A stretch of 64,000 nt of DNA. It comes from Pseudomonas fluorescens NCIMB 11764 (GTDB lineage Bacteria; Pseudomonadota; Gammaproteobacteria; Pseudomonadales; Pseudomonadaceae). Under the pieces are notes generated by a model. That model was not told the DNA's origin. It ran no database searches and was given only the letters and a program-made list of their open reading frames with translations. Made by a program: the position numbers and the translations under genes. This document shows positions 33,951-42,708 of this stretch, piece after piece. How positions within the stretch are numbered: position 1 is the first letter of the stretch; each line of letters begins with the position of its first letter. Where the stretch lies: assembly GCF_000293885.2 (NCBI RefSeq), contig NZ_CP010945.1, positions 5,290,001 to 5,354,000 on the forward strand, in the 5' to 3' direction.

Positions 33951-35081
33951 ATGGATATCCTGAATTTACTGACCAACAAGGCACCGCCGCTGACCAGCAC
34001 CCTCAGCGCTGACGGGCAACTGATCAGCCTGTCCCCCAGCCTGAGCGATCAACTGGGCTATGACCCCGAAGCGCTGCTGAACCAGCCGATCGAGCGCATC
34101 TTCAGTGTCGAATCGTTGCGTGCCGTGCAGTCGTTGTTTGCCAATCCGCCCGCCGATGAGCAAGTGCACAGCCTGGAACTGACCCTGATTCGCCACAACG
34201 GCGGCTTGCTGCCCGTGGTCGCTTGCGGATTGCTCGAATGGCGCTCGGTGCACCCGGCGCGCCTGCATCTGCTGAAAATTCCTCTCGGCGCACTGGGTCA
34301 TCGATTGCGGGAAATGCACAACGCCAATGAAGTCATGAGCCAGATGCTGCAAAGCGCCAAGGTCGCGTACTGGTGCATCGAGTTCGCCGAGGCGGTGGAC
34401 ATCAACACCTCCCCCGACGAAATCGTGCGCCAGGTGTTCGAAAACGACTCCCATTGGCGACTGTGCAATCGCGCCATGGCCGACGTGTATGAAATGCCTT
34501 CGGATGTCGATTTCAACCAGCAACCGGTGCGCCTGTACTGGCCGCGCAGCCCGGCCAACGAAGAGTTTGTGCGGCGCCTGATCGAAGCCGGTTTCCACGT
34601 GGACTGCGCGCTGTCGGTGGATCGCCGGCACGACGGCTCGCCGGCCTATGTCGAGAATGATGTGCGCGCGACCATCGTCAACGGCCATCTGTTGCGCATG
34701 TGGGGCAGCATTCGCGATGTCAGTCAGGAACTGCGCATGCAGCACGACGCCGAGCAGCGCATCGACGCCTTGCGCCGGGTGTTCGATGCGGTGCCTGACG
34801 CGGTGCTGGTGATCGATGAGCACTTGCAACCGCAATGGCGCAACGCAGCGTTCGAAGAAACCTTTGGCATCACCCATGGCGACGGCATCGCTCGGCTGCT
34901 GCTGGACAACGCCCTGCCCGAACGCACCTGGCACAGCCTGCCCTTGCCCGACTTGAGCGGACGCCAGCTGAATTTCAATGTGCATTGCTCGCGCATCCTG
35001 ATTCGTGAAGGCGTGGCCTGGCGGGTGGCGGTGCTTCGCGAAAGTCAGGGCGTGCGCCGTGCCGAAGAGTTGCACCCATGA
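33951..35081 (+). CDS. PAS-domain sensor protein without output domain
   Basis: This 376-residue soluble protein has a PAS-like domain at about residues 15-110 (LSPSLSDQLGYDPEALLNQP). The middle has HNANEVMSQMLQSAKVAYWC, and a further PAS domain lies at about 265-370 (VFDAVPDAVLVIDEHLQPQW). No kinase, GGDEF, EAL or DNA-binding domain is visible. The last codons overlap the start of the sigma-54 activator gene (ATGA), so the two are made together. I infer that it is a ligand or redox sensor that acts on that activator by protein contact. Confidence 0.75.
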   Translation: MDILNLLTNKAPPLTSTLSADGQLISLSPSLSDQLGYDPEALLNQPIERIFSVESLRAVQSLFANPPADEQVHSLELTLIRHNGGLLPVVACGLLEWRSVHPARLHLLKIPLGALGHRLREMHNANEVMSQMLQSAKVAYWCIEFAEAVDINTSPDEIVRQVFENDSHWRLCNRAMADVYEMPSDVDFNQQPVRLYWPRSPANEEFVRRLIEAGFHVDCALSVDRRHDGSPAYVENDVRATIVNGHLLRMWGSIRDVSQELRMQHDAEQRIDALRRVFDAVPDAVLVIDEHLQPQWRNAAFEETFGITHGDGIARLLLDNALPERTWHSLPLPDLSGRQLNFNVHCSRILIREGVAWRVAVLRESQGVRRAEELHP

Positions 35082-36505
35082 AAGACAAGAACCTGCCACC
35101 CACGCTGCAAATGGGCATGCGCTCTTCGGTCAACGTCAGCAGTGAAGTGCTGGGCGCCTTGCTGGAGACTCCCGCACTGCACGCCTTGCTCGACAGCTTC
35201 AGTGACGCGCTGATCGTGACGGACGGTGAAGGCCGGGTGCGCTTTCTCAACCTCGCCGCCGAGCGGGTCAACCGGGTGTCCCGCCAGCAAGCCAGCGGTT
35301 TGTCCGACAGTGAGTTTTACCAACGCTCGGCGCTGAATTACGACGATTTTCAGGCGGCGCTGAATCGCGGCGGCAATAGCGCGCTTACCCGTTCGCGGGA
35401 AGGTCGGGTGCTGCTCAGCAGCACCCACGCCATTCCCACCGGGGCCTACGAAAAACCGTTCAGGATGCTGACCCAGAAAGACTTCGACGGCAGCCAGCCG
35501 CAGCGTCGCGCCTCACTGGGCAACCGGCCGGTGGAAACCCAGGGCCTGCGCGATCCACAGGACAACGCATTGCATTTGTCGCCGCAGCTCTCGAGCATCG
35601 CCGATACCGGCGTGCGCGCATTCCGGCGGCGTGCGCGGTTGCTGCTGCTGGGCGAACCGGGCGTCGGCAAGACCGCCATCGCACGGCACATCCACCGCGC
35701 CGCCGGTTGGGGTGATCGGCCATTCATTCACGTCAACTGCGGGAGCATCCCGGAGAGCCTGTTCGAATCGGAGATGTTCGGCTACGAACGCGGCGCCTTC
35801 ACTGGCGCGTTGCAGGGTGGCAAGCAAGGTTATATCGAGGCCGCTTCGGGCGGGACGCTGTTCCTTGACGAGATCGGTGAAATCCCGTTGCACGTGCAGG
35901 CCAAACTGCTGAAGTTTCTTGAAGACAGCACCATCCAGTCGGTCGGTTCACCGTTGAGCAAAACGGTGCAGGTGCAGGTCATTGCCGCCACCAACAAAGA
36001 CTTGCGTCACTTGGTGAGCATCGGTGAGTTTCGCGCCGACCTCTACTATCGCCTGGCGGTCCTGCCGGTAGAAATTCCACCGCTGCGCCAGCACCGGGAT
36101 GACTTGCCGTTCCTCATCGACATTCTGCTGAGTCGCATCAATGGCGACCGCGAGCCGTCACTGAGCCTGTCCGCCGGTTGCCGCAAGCGGCTGTTGGGTT
36201 ACGACTACCCCGGCAACATCCGCGAACTGGTGAACATCTTCGAACGGCTGGCGGTGCTCGCTGACGATGAAGCCCAGGAGCATCATCTGCCGGCTGAACT
36301 GCTCGACCCGGTGCGCCCTCAGGAGCGGGCAAAACCAGTGATGGCCGACGAAGAGGAGACGGAGCAAAACCTCAAGCTGCAGGTTCAGCATTTCGAACGC
36401 CAGGTCATTCTCAGGGCCGTGCATGTGTGCGGCAGCAAACGTAAAGCGGCGGTGCACCTGGGGATCGACATCGGGACGTTGATTCGCAAGCTCCAGCGCG
36501 ACTGA
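35078..36505 (+). CDS. Sigma-54-dependent transcriptional activator
   Basis: This 475-residue enhancer-binding protein has an N-terminal PAS domain (about 30-130), the AAA+ domain with Walker A GEPGVGKT (192-199), the sigma-54 contact loop GAFTGA (239-244) and Walker B GGTLFLDEIGE (258-268). A Fis-type helix-turn-helix ends the protein (GSKRKAAVHLGIDIGTLIRK). It has no receiver domain, so the signal probably comes through PAS domains, its own and those of the coupled protein upstream. The oxidase operon that follows has a matching sigma-54 promoter, making it the most likely target. It resembles activators next to amine-catabolic genes. Confidence 0.88.
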   Translation: MKDKNLPPTLQMGMRSSVNVSSEVLGALLETPALHALLDSFSDALIVTDGEGRVRFLNLAAERVNRVSRQQASGLSDSEFYQRSALNYDDFQAALNRGGNSALTRSREGRVLLSSTHAIPTGAYEKPFRMLTQKDFDGSQPQRRASLGNRPVETQGLRDPQDNALHLSPQLSSIADTGVRAFRRRARLLLLGEPGVGKTAIARHIHRAAGWGDRPFIHVNCGSIPESLFESEMFGYERGAFTGALQGGKQGYIEAASGGTLFLDEIGEIPLHVQAKLLKFLEDSTIQSVGSPLSKTVQVQVIAATNKDLRHLVSIGEFRADLYYRLAVLPVEIPPLRQHRDDLPFLIDILLSRINGDREPSLSLSAGCRKRLLGYDYPGNIRELVNIFERLAVLADDEAQEHHLPAELLDPVRPQERAKPVMADEEETEQNLKLQVQHFERQVILRAVHVCGSKRKAAVHLGIDIGTLIRKLQRD

Positions 36506-36571
36506 AACCCGCAATGTCAGTGAGCACGCCGCTCCTACAGGGTTGCGTGTTGTTCCGGATGACACCTAACC

Positions 36572-36584
36572 GCTGCAAAAACGC
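36572..36584. promoter_or_regulatory. Candidate activator half-site upstream of the oxidase operon
   Basis: GCTGCAAAAACGC resembles GCTGCATAAATGC at 33786-33798 in the palindrome before the PAS gene (11 of 13 positions by eye). It ends 79 bases ahead of the sigma-54 GG, against 75 for the other copy. The mirror half is not clear here. Confidence 0.35.
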
Positions 36585-36661
36585 ATACATACCTGGTTAC
36601 TTTTGCCTGTCACTCACGCCCTGAAATCAAACAAATTCTTTATTTTCAATAAGTTGAATAA

Positions 36662-36678
36662 CTGGCACGACCTGTGCT
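36662..36678 (+). promoter_or_regulatory. Sigma-54 promoter of the N-demethylase operon
   Basis: CTGGCACGACCTGTGCT carries a perfect -24 box TGGCACG and a GTGC -12 box (one change from TTGC), with GG (36664-36665) and GC (36676-36677) 10 bases apart. The start would be near 36689, about 75 bases ahead of the first ATG. Confidence 0.75.
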
Positions 36679-36755
36679 CCTGCTACCTGCAACCCACCAT
36701 CGTTGGGCTTTGCATCAGGGCCGGCTTTCATCTAGCCGCGCCGGTAGCCAGGAGG

Positions 36756-36766
36756 AATAATAAAAA
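36756..36766 (+). promoter_or_regulatory. A-rich Hfq/Crc-type motif at the dmmA ribosome binding site
   Basis: AATAATAAAAA lies between GGAGG (36751-36755) and the ATG at 36766. It fits the AANAANAA pattern through which Hfq with Crc blocks translation of catabolic mRNAs in Pseudomonas. The position is ideal for such control; binding is inferred. Confidence 0.45.
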
Positions 36767-37368
36767 TGTTGATCACCGGGATCAAAAGCCGACCGGTCTA
36801 TGACCGGTTGCAACCGCTGCCGGGAGGTATCCGGCACATCATTGCCGGGCAAGGCAGCGGCGGTCGCGCCATGTTGCGCTTACTGGAAGAAATGGCTGGC
36901 CTGGACCGGCCGATTACCTTGCTCTACTCCCTGGAATCCTTTTCCGGCCAGGACTTCCTCACGCAGTTGCAGCAGCACCCCGAGCACCCGCTGCATGTGC
37001 ATGCAACCAACCAATCGTTGATCGACGCGCTCAAAACCCTGCTCGGCGAAGCGCGCATGGGCACCCGCCTCTATCTCGCCGGTTCGGAAAGTTTCCTCGG
37101 CAGCGCCATGCAAGTGGCCACGCATTTCGACATGAACCGCGACGAAGTGCTGCGCGAGCACTCCGGCACGCTGGTTCGCCGCGTCTGGTGCGTGCATTGC
37201 GACACCTACACCGAAAACGTGACCCAACGCGTCTATGACTGCCCCGGCTGTGGCCTGACGCTGGTGGTGCGCGATCACTATTCCCGGCGGTTGGCGGCCT
37301 TTCAGGCGGTCAAGGCCGATGCTGAAGTCCCGGGTGAATTGCCCGAAGCCGAGGAGCTCGACACATGA
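36766..37368 (+). CDS. dmmA: DmmA-like subunit of a dimethylamine-type monooxygenase
   Basis: This 200-residue protein starts MLITGIKSRPVYDRL after an excellent AGGAGG site. The middle (ITLLYSLESFSGQDFLTQL, then GTRLYLAGSESFLGSAMQVA) looks like an alpha/beta ferredoxin-reductase-type half-domain. A zinc or iron ribbon follows, with Cys142, Cys145, Cys159 and Cys162 (WCVHCDTY, YDCPGCG). This is the pattern of the DmmA family of dimethylamine monooxygenase components. It probably takes part in electron transfer or assembly with the reductase and heme subunit encoded next. Its stop overlaps the next start (ATGA). Confidence 0.75.
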   Translation: MLITGIKSRPVYDRLQPLPGGIRHIIAGQGSGGRAMLRLLEEMAGLDRPITLLYSLESFSGQDFLTQLQQHPEHPLHVHATNQSLIDALKTLLGEARMGTRLYLAGSESFLGSAMQVATHFDMNRDEVLREHSGTLVRRVWCVHCDTYTENVTQRVYDCPGCGLTLVVRDHYSRRLAAFQAVKADAEVPGELPEAEELDT

Positions 37369-38333
37369 GCCAGAACAATGGCACGTTGAACCTGCGCGTC
37401 GCCCGGATCGAAGCGGTGACCCCGGAAATCAAGCGCTTCACCCTGGTGTCGCCGACCGGCGCGCACTTGCCGGCCTTCTCCGGCGGCAGCCACGTCGTGG
37501 TGCTGATCGCCCATCAGCAGAACACCTTGCGCAACCCGTATTCGCTGCTGAGTTCGCCTTACGACACCAGCAGTTATCAGATTGCCGTGCGCCGGGTGGA
37601 CGCCGGGCGCGGTGGCTCGGCGTCCCTGCATGACAACGTCAGTGAAGGTGATCTGATCGAGGTCACCCCGCCGGTCAACCTGTTCCCGCTGATCAAACAG
37701 GCACGCCTGCACCTGTTCATCGCCGGTGGCGTCGGCATCACGCCGGTGATTTCCCAGCTGGAAGAACTGCGCCTGAGCAAAGTGCCGTTCGAGCTGCATT
37801 ACGCGGTGCGCGGTGCAGAACATGCGCAGCTCGGCCAGGAGTTGCAGGCCACTTACGGCGAGCAGGTTCACCTGTACCGCAAAGGCATTGAATCGCGCAT
37901 GGAGATCGGCCGGGTGCTCGCCGACCGCCCGTTGGGCAGTCACGTCTATGTGTGCGGCCCGGACAGCATGATCGACGCCACGCTGGCCTGCGCCCGCGAC
38001 CTTGGCTGGACTGACAGTCACGTGCACTTCGAACGTTTCCTCGAACAGAGCAGCGGCGGCGAAGCCTTCAGTTTCACCCTCGGCCGCAGCGGCGCAACGA
38101 TTGAAGTCTCGCCCGACCAGACCATGCTCGAAGCGGTCGAAGCCGCCGGCTACAGCATGCCGTACCTGTGTCGCGGCGGAGCCTGCGGGCATTGCGAAAC
38201 CGCAGTGCTGGAACTCGACGGCGAGCTGCTGCACAGCGATGACTGGCTGTCCGACGAAGACAAGGTCGGCTGCAAGAAAATCATGCCCTGCGTATCCCGC
38301 GCCAAGTGCAATCGCCTGGTCATCGACCTCTGA
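37365..38333 (+). CDS. PDR/VanB-type flavin and 2Fe-2S reductase of the N-demethylase
   Basis: This 322-residue protein has an FMN-binding barrel (RNPYS at 56-60), a NAD(P)-binding fold (GGVGITP at 121-127, CGPD at 197-200) and a C-terminal plant-type ferredoxin domain with Cys269, Cys274, Cys277 and Cys309. That order is the phthalate dioxygenase reductase/VanB architecture. It should pass electrons from NAD(P)H to the heme subunit encoded 15 bases downstream. It is translationally coupled to dmmA. Confidence 0.85.
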   Translation: MSQNNGTLNLRVARIEAVTPEIKRFTLVSPTGAHLPAFSGGSHVVVLIAHQQNTLRNPYSLLSSPYDTSSYQIAVRRVDAGRGGSASLHDNVSEGDLIEVTPPVNLFPLIKQARLHLFIAGGVGITPVISQLEELRLSKVPFELHYAVRGAEHAQLGQELQATYGEQVHLYRKGIESRMEIGRVLADRPLGSHVYVCGPDSMIDATLACARDLGWTDSHVHFERFLEQSSGGEAFSFTLGRSGATIEVSPDQTMLEAVEAAGYSMPYLCRGGACGHCETAVLELDGELLHSDDWLSDEDKVGCKKIMPCVSRAKCNRLVIDL

Positions 38334-38348
38334 TCGACGGAGAACAAA

Positions 38349-39371
38349 ATGAATATCCAATTCAATCCCGACGAAACCTATCGCGACGACTACACCTTCG
38401 CCAACAGCCCGGAAACCATCGCCCGCGCGCCCTTCCCGTTCCCCGATGACGACTACATGTATTCGATGAACCTCGAACCGCATGTGTCGGTGGGCGACGG
38501 TGCGTTTCGCGCCGCATTCGATATCGACGAACACTACATCAGCGAATGCCGGGACCGCGCGATCACCCTTGAGAAAGATCCTGGCATGCACTACGTCTCG
38601 GCGCCGCACATGATGGAAGCGCAATGGGATTTGCTGGAGCTGATCATGGAGTCCTACGCCCGGGACTATCCGCAGTACTTCAGCCTGGCGCGTGAAGGTC
38701 GGCAGTGGCACTGGACCAACCGCCTGCTGGACATCGACGACCATTTCACCTTCGGCGACCCGGCCACCCTGCCCTACGAGCCGATGGAGTACGTGACCCG
38801 CCAGGCCCAGGGCGATTGGGTGTTGCAGGAAGAACGCGACGGCACGCTGTACTGGGGCGCGGGGATCGCCACCCAGCGCGCGGATTACTCGCTGCGTTTC
38901 AACCTCGGCATGAGCTGGGAGGAGTTCCACGGGCCGGTGCCGCTGGTCAAGGAAATCGGCATGCTCGACCGCGCCTTGAAGTTCCTGCTGCGCCTGCGCA
39001 CTGGCCATCCGGTGCGTCGCCTGAACTGGTCGCTGACCGTTAACCCGCGCCTCGAAGTCTCGGCCGAAAGCCTGCCGGAATGGGCGCCGGACCGGACCAT
39101 CGTCACCGCAGAAAACGCCGGCAAACTGGTTTACCTGCGCATCGAGTTGCAACCGCTGCATCGCCTGCCGCGCAGTAACGCCATCGTCTTTCCGATCCGC
39201 ACGTACCTGCTCAGCCTCGAAGACATCGCGACCAACCCGGCGTGGGCCCGACGCATGCACCGGGTGCTGCGGGACTTGAATCAGCAATTGGTTGATTACA
39301 AGGGTTTCAGCCGTTATCGCGATGCTGCCGTTGAATGGCTGTCGCAGTACGACGACGAAACCAAAGCCTGA
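38349..39371 (+). CDS. Heme-dependent oxidative N-demethylase, alpha subunit (HODM, DUF3445)
   Basis: This 340-residue protein matches the HODM_asu-like family. The known enzyme from P. mendocina removes a methyl group from dimethylamine by heme oxygen chemistry. Family-like segments are HYVSAPHMMEAQWDLLELIM, RQWHWTNRLLDIDDHFTFGD, NLGMSWEEFHGPVP and LYWGAGIATQRADYSLRFN. GGAGAAC precedes ATG 38349. With the DmmA-like and reductase genes it makes a complete enzyme. The following genes (APC permease, PatD-like dehydrogenase) suggest the substrate here may be a longer amine rather than dimethylamine. That is inference. Confidence 0.8.
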   Translation: MNIQFNPDETYRDDYTFANSPETIARAPFPFPDDDYMYSMNLEPHVSVGDGAFRAAFDIDEHYISECRDRAITLEKDPGMHYVSAPHMMEAQWDLLELIMESYARDYPQYFSLAREGRQWHWTNRLLDIDDHFTFGDPATLPYEPMEYVTRQAQGDWVLQEERDGTLYWGAGIATQRADYSLRFNLGMSWEEFHGPVPLVKEIGMLDRALKFLLRLRTGHPVRRLNWSLTVNPRLEVSAESLPEWAPDRTIVTAENAGKLVYLRIELQPLHRLPRSNAIVFPIRTYLLSLEDIATNPAWARRMHRVLRDLNQQLVDYKGFSRYRDAAVEWLSQYDDETKA

Positions 39372-39382
39372 CGCGATCCCCC

Positions 39383-39434
39383 GTGGGAGCCAGCCTGCTG
39401 GCGATGGCGGTCTTGAGGTCGCTATGGCTCCCAC
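39383..39434. repeat. REP palindrome
   Basis: GTGGGAGCCA (39383-39392) and TGGCTCCCAC (39425-39434) face each other across 32 bases containing GCCTGCTGGCGATGGCGG. It separates the oxidase genes from the permease gene and has no terminator T-run. Confidence 0.75.
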
Positions 39435-39543
39435 AGGTTCGAGGTGTCCGTGAGACCCCCATACAACAAAAAGATCGACAAGAACATCGGCCGGCCAACC
39501 GGCCAACCCAGCAAACACCTGCCATTGATAATGAGGAAATAAA

Positions 39544-41082
39544 ATGAGTGGCTCATCCAACACGCGTGCAAGCGTCAGCGCCGATCAGGACGCGGAACAA
39601 CTCCGCGCCCTCGGCTACAGTTCGGACTTCAACCGCAGCATGAGCCTGTGGGAGAACTTCTCACTGGGCTTTACCTACCTGTCGCCGGTCGTCGGCGTCT
39701 ACACCCTGTTCGGTTTGTGCCTGGCCGCCGGCGGCCCGCCGATGTTCTGGTCCTACCTGCTGATCGGCGCCGGGCAATTGCTGGTGTGCCTGGTCTTCGG
39801 TGAAATCGTCTCGCAGTTCCCGATTTCCGGGGGTGTCTATCCGTGGGCCCGTCGCCTGGTGGGCAAGCGCTGGGCGTGGATGGTCGGCTGGGTGTATGCC
39901 TGGGCGTTGTGCGCCACCATCGCTGGCGTCGCCGTGGGTGCCGGGCCGTACCTGGCGATCATGCTGGGTTTCAATCCCGGTCCCGAAGCCAACATCTACA
40001 TTGCCCTGACGATCATCCTGCTCTCGACCGCCCTCAACCTGGTGGGCACCAAACTGCTGGCGCGGGTGGCCATGTTCGGCTTTCTCTGCGAGCTGGTAGG
40101 GGCGATTCTGGTCGGCGGCTACCTGCTGATCTTCGAGCGTCATCAGCCATTCAGCGTGCTGTTCGACACCTTCAACCTTGAGGTCAACGGCTCGTACTTG
40201 CCGGCGTTCCTCGCGGCCTCGTTGGCGGGTCTGTTCCAGTACTACGGCTTCGAGGCCTGCGGCGATGTCGCCGAAGAAACCCCGAACCCGGGCAAGCGCA
40301 TTCCGAAGGCGATGCGCATGACCATTTACATCGGTGGCGCGGCGGCGATGTTCGCCTGCCTGGCGCTGATTCTCTCGGTGCCGGACATGGCCAAGGTCCT
40401 GGCCGGTGAAGACACCGATCCGGTGGCCACCATTCTCGCCAATGCTTTCGGTCCGGTAGGTTCGCGACTGGTGATGGCGGTGGTGATGGTGTCGTTCATC
40501 TCTTGCGTGCTGAGCCTGCAAGCGGCGGCCAGTCGTCTGCTGTTCGCCTATGCCCGTGACGAAATGATCATCGGTAGCTCGCTGCTCAAACGCCTCTCGG
40601 GCAACCATGTGCCGTCGTTCGCGTTGCTGATCAGCGGCCTGGTGCCCGCGGCGATTGTCTGCCTGGGCATGTTCATGGCTGATGCCGTGGCGACCATCGT
40701 CGGATTCGCGGCGATTGGTATCTACGTGGCCTTCCAGCTGATCGTCGTCGCCGCGTTGATCGCCCGCGCCAAGGGCTGGCGCCCGAACGGGCAGTTCACG
40801 CTGGGTGCGTGGGGCTTGTGGGTGAACCTCGCTGCGTTGATTTATGGCGTCTGCGCCATCGTCAACATGGTCTGGCCGCGCTCGCCGGATGCGCCGTGGT
40901 ACATCAACTTTTCGATGATCCTGACCACGCTGGTGGTAATGGGCGCTGGGCTGGTTTACATGCTGCTGGGCAAGCCGTACGACAAAGGCACGGCACCGGC
41001 GGGGGATGCGTGGAAGTTCTCGAAACCGCAGGTTAAGGATACTGACCTGTCCGGTGCTTCGATCAATCGATCGACGATCTGA
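39544..41082 (+). CDS. APC-family amino acid/amine permease
   Basis: This 512-residue transporter has about 12 helices and APC-superfamily motifs: SLGFTYLSPVVGVYTLFG in helix 1, QFPISGGVYPWARRLVGKRW after helix 2 and YYGFEACGDVAEETPNPGKR in the helix 6-7 loop. The latter resembles the GABA/ethanolamine/choline branch. GAGGAAATAAA precedes the ATG. It lies 172 bases after the oxidase gene with no terminator between, so it may be in the same sigma-54 operon and import the amine substrate. Confidence 0.85.
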   Translation: MSGSSNTRASVSADQDAEQLRALGYSSDFNRSMSLWENFSLGFTYLSPVVGVYTLFGLCLAAGGPPMFWSYLLIGAGQLLVCLVFGEIVSQFPISGGVYPWARRLVGKRWAWMVGWVYAWALCATIAGVAVGAGPYLAIMLGFNPGPEANIYIALTIILLSTALNLVGTKLLARVAMFGFLCELVGAILVGGYLLIFERHQPFSVLFDTFNLEVNGSYLPAFLAASLAGLFQYYGFEACGDVAEETPNPGKRIPKAMRMTIYIGGAAAMFACLALILSVPDMAKVLAGEDTDPVATILANAFGPVGSRLVMAVVMVSFISCVLSLQAAASRLLFAYARDEMIIGSSLLKRLSGNHVPSFALLISGLVPAAIVCLGMFMADAVATIVGFAAIGIYVAFQLIVVAALIARAKGWRPNGQFTLGAWGLWVNLAALIYGVCAIVNMVWPRSPDAPWYINFSMILTTLVVMGAGLVYMLLGKPYDKGTAPAGDAWKFSKPQVKDTDLSGASINRSTI

Positions 41083-41114
41083 CAACGACTGCCCCGAAAG
41101 GAACCGGATCCTGT

Positions 41115-41136
41115 GGGAGCGGGCTTGCCCGCTCCC
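41115..41136. repeat. REP palindrome
   Basis: GGGAGCGGGC and GCCCGCTCCC form a perfect 10-base stem with a 2-base loop between the permease and the aldehyde dehydrogenase genes. Confidence 0.8.
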
Positions 41137-41187
41137 GAACGGATTCGGTTCCGACAGAAAAACAATAGATTCGAAGAGGACAACGCC

Positions 41188-42612
41188 ATGCAAACCCAAC
41201 TCTTGATCAACGGCCAACTGCTCGACGGCGAAGGCCCCGCCCAACCGGTGTTCAACCCGGCCCTCGGTCGCGTGCTGGTGGAAATCAACGAAGCCAGCGA
41301 AGCCCAGGTCGATGCCGCCGTGCGCGCCGCCGACGCCGCGTTCGACAGCTGGTCGCAGACTCCGCCCAAGGAGCGCTCGCTGCTGCTGCTCAAACTCGCC
41401 GACGCCATCGAAGCCCACGGCGAAGAGCTGGCCAAACTCGAATCCGACAACTGCGGCAAACCCTACAGCGCCGCGTTGAACGACGAGATTCCGGCGATTG
41501 CCGACGTGTTCCGTTTCTTCGCCGGCGCCAGCCGTTGCATGAGCGGCTCGGCCGGCGGTGAATACCTGGCCGGCCACACCTCGATGATCCGCCGCGATCC
41601 GGTGGGCGTGATCGCCTCCATCGCGCCGTGGAACTACCCGCTGATGATGGTCGCCTGGAAAATCGCCCCGGCCCTCGCCGCCGGTAATACCGTGGTGCTC
41701 AAGCCGTCGGAGCAAACCCCGCTGACCGCGCTGCGCCTGGCGCAACTGGCGTCGGAAATCTTCCCGGCCGGCGTACTCAACCTGGTGTTCGGCCGTGGTC
41801 CTTCCGTCGGCAGCCCATTGGTCACCCACCCGAAAGTGCGCATGGTGTCGCTGACGGGCTCCATCGCCACCGGTTCGAACATCATTTCCAGCACTGCCGA
41901 CAGCGTCAAGCGCATGCACATGGAACTGGGCGGCAAGGCCCCGGTGATCATCTTCGACGACGCCGACATCGACGCCGCCGTGGAAGGCATTCGCACCTTC
42001 GGTTTCTACAACGCTGGCCAGGACTGCACCGCGGCCTGCCGCATCTATGCGCAGGAAGGCATCTACGACAGATTCGTCGAGAAGCTCGGCGCGGCGGTCA
42101 GCAGCATCAAGTACGGCCTGCAGGATGACCCGTCGACCGAACTCGGGCCGCTGATCACCGCGCAGCACCGCGACCGGGTGGCCGGTTTTGTCGAACGCGC
42201 CATGGCGCAATCGCACATCCGTTTGATCACCGGCGGCAAGGCGGTTGAAGGCAATGGTTTCTTCTTCGAGCCGACGGTGCTGGCCGACGCGCTGCAGGAC
42301 GACGAAATCGTCCGTCGCGAAGTGTTCGGGCCGGTGGTGTCGGTGACCAAATTCAGCGACGAAGCGCAGGTGCTGGGCTGGGCCAACGATTCGGATTACG
42401 GCCTGGCGTCGTCGGTGTGGACCGCCGACGTCGGTCGCGCGCATCGCCTGTCGGCGCGCTTGCAGTACGGCTGCACCTGGGTGAACACGCACTTCATGCT
42501 GGTCAGCGAAATGCCCCACGGCGGTCAGAAATTGTCCGGCTACGGGAAGGACATGTCGATGTACGGGCTGGAGGACTACACCGTTGTGCGGCATGTGATG
42601 TTCAAGCACTAA
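41188..42612 (+). CDS. patD: 4-aminobutyraldehyde dehydrogenase
   Basis: This 474-residue enzyme has the same length as E. coli PatD (YdcW) and closely matches the sequence I recall for it (e.g. [25 protein letters not shown], ending [14 protein letters not shown]). It oxidises 4-aminobutyraldehyde to GABA with NAD. Catalytic features are Asn149 (PWNYP), Glu246 (MELGGK) and Cys280 ([10 protein letters not shown]). ATG 41188 follows GAAGAGGA. The extra 25 codons upstream are REP sequence. Its presence right after the N-demethylase and permease genes suggests that the pathway there releases an amino-aldehyde. Confidence 0.85.
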   Translation: MQTQLLINGQLLDGEGPAQPVFNPALGRVLVEINEASEAQVDAAVRAADAAFDSWSQTPPKERSLLLLKLADAIEAHGEELAKLESDNCGKPYSAALNDEIPAIADVFRFFAGASRCMSGSAGGEYLAGHTSMIRRDPVGVIASIAPWNYPLMMVAWKIAPALAAGNTVVLKPSEQTPLTALRLAQLASEIFPAGVLNLVFGRGPSVGSPLVTHPKVRMVSLTGSIATGSNIISSTADSVKRMHMELGGKAPVIIFDDADIDAAVEGIRTFGFYNAGQDCTAACRIYAQEGIYDRFVEKLGAAVSSIKYGLQDDPSTELGPLITAQHRDRVAGFVERAMAQSHIRLITGGKAVEGNGFFFEPTVLADALQDDEIVRREVFGPVVSVTKFSDEAQVLGWANDSDYGLASSVWTADVGRAHRLSARLQYGCTWVNTHFMLVSEMPHGGQKLSGYGKDMSMYGLEDYTVVRHVMFKH

Positions 42613-42616
42613 AAGC

Positions 42617-42684
42617 TTCGCGAGCAAGCCGGCTTCCACATTTGACCGCATGCCCCTGTGGGAGCGGGCTTGCCCGCGATGGCC
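42617..42684. repeat. REP pair
   Basis: A partial left copy (TTCGCGAGCAAGCCGGCTTC) and an opposite right copy (CTGTGGGAGCGGGCTTGCCC) follow the patD stop within a few bases. It marks the end of the amine cluster. Confidence 0.6.
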
Positions 42685-42708
42685 TTACCGCTGATCCAAC
42701 GCCAGGCC

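Noticed and set aside
37302-39563. A 753-codon minus-strand frame opposite the N-demethylase genes
   Set aside because: It mirrors the codon bias of the three real genes on the plus strand and shows no family motifs.
41113-41129. TGGGAGCGGGCTTGC resembling a sigma-54 promoter before patD
   Set aside because: The match is the REP sequence itself, which has GG and GC at 10-base spacing by chance and occurs at many unrelated sites.
39661-42651. A 996-codon open frame on the minus strand opposite the APC permease and patD
   Set aside because: It is antisense to two well-recognised proteins, is made of His/Arg/Gly/Gln-rich low-complexity residues and has no ribosome binding site. High G+C makes such frames common.
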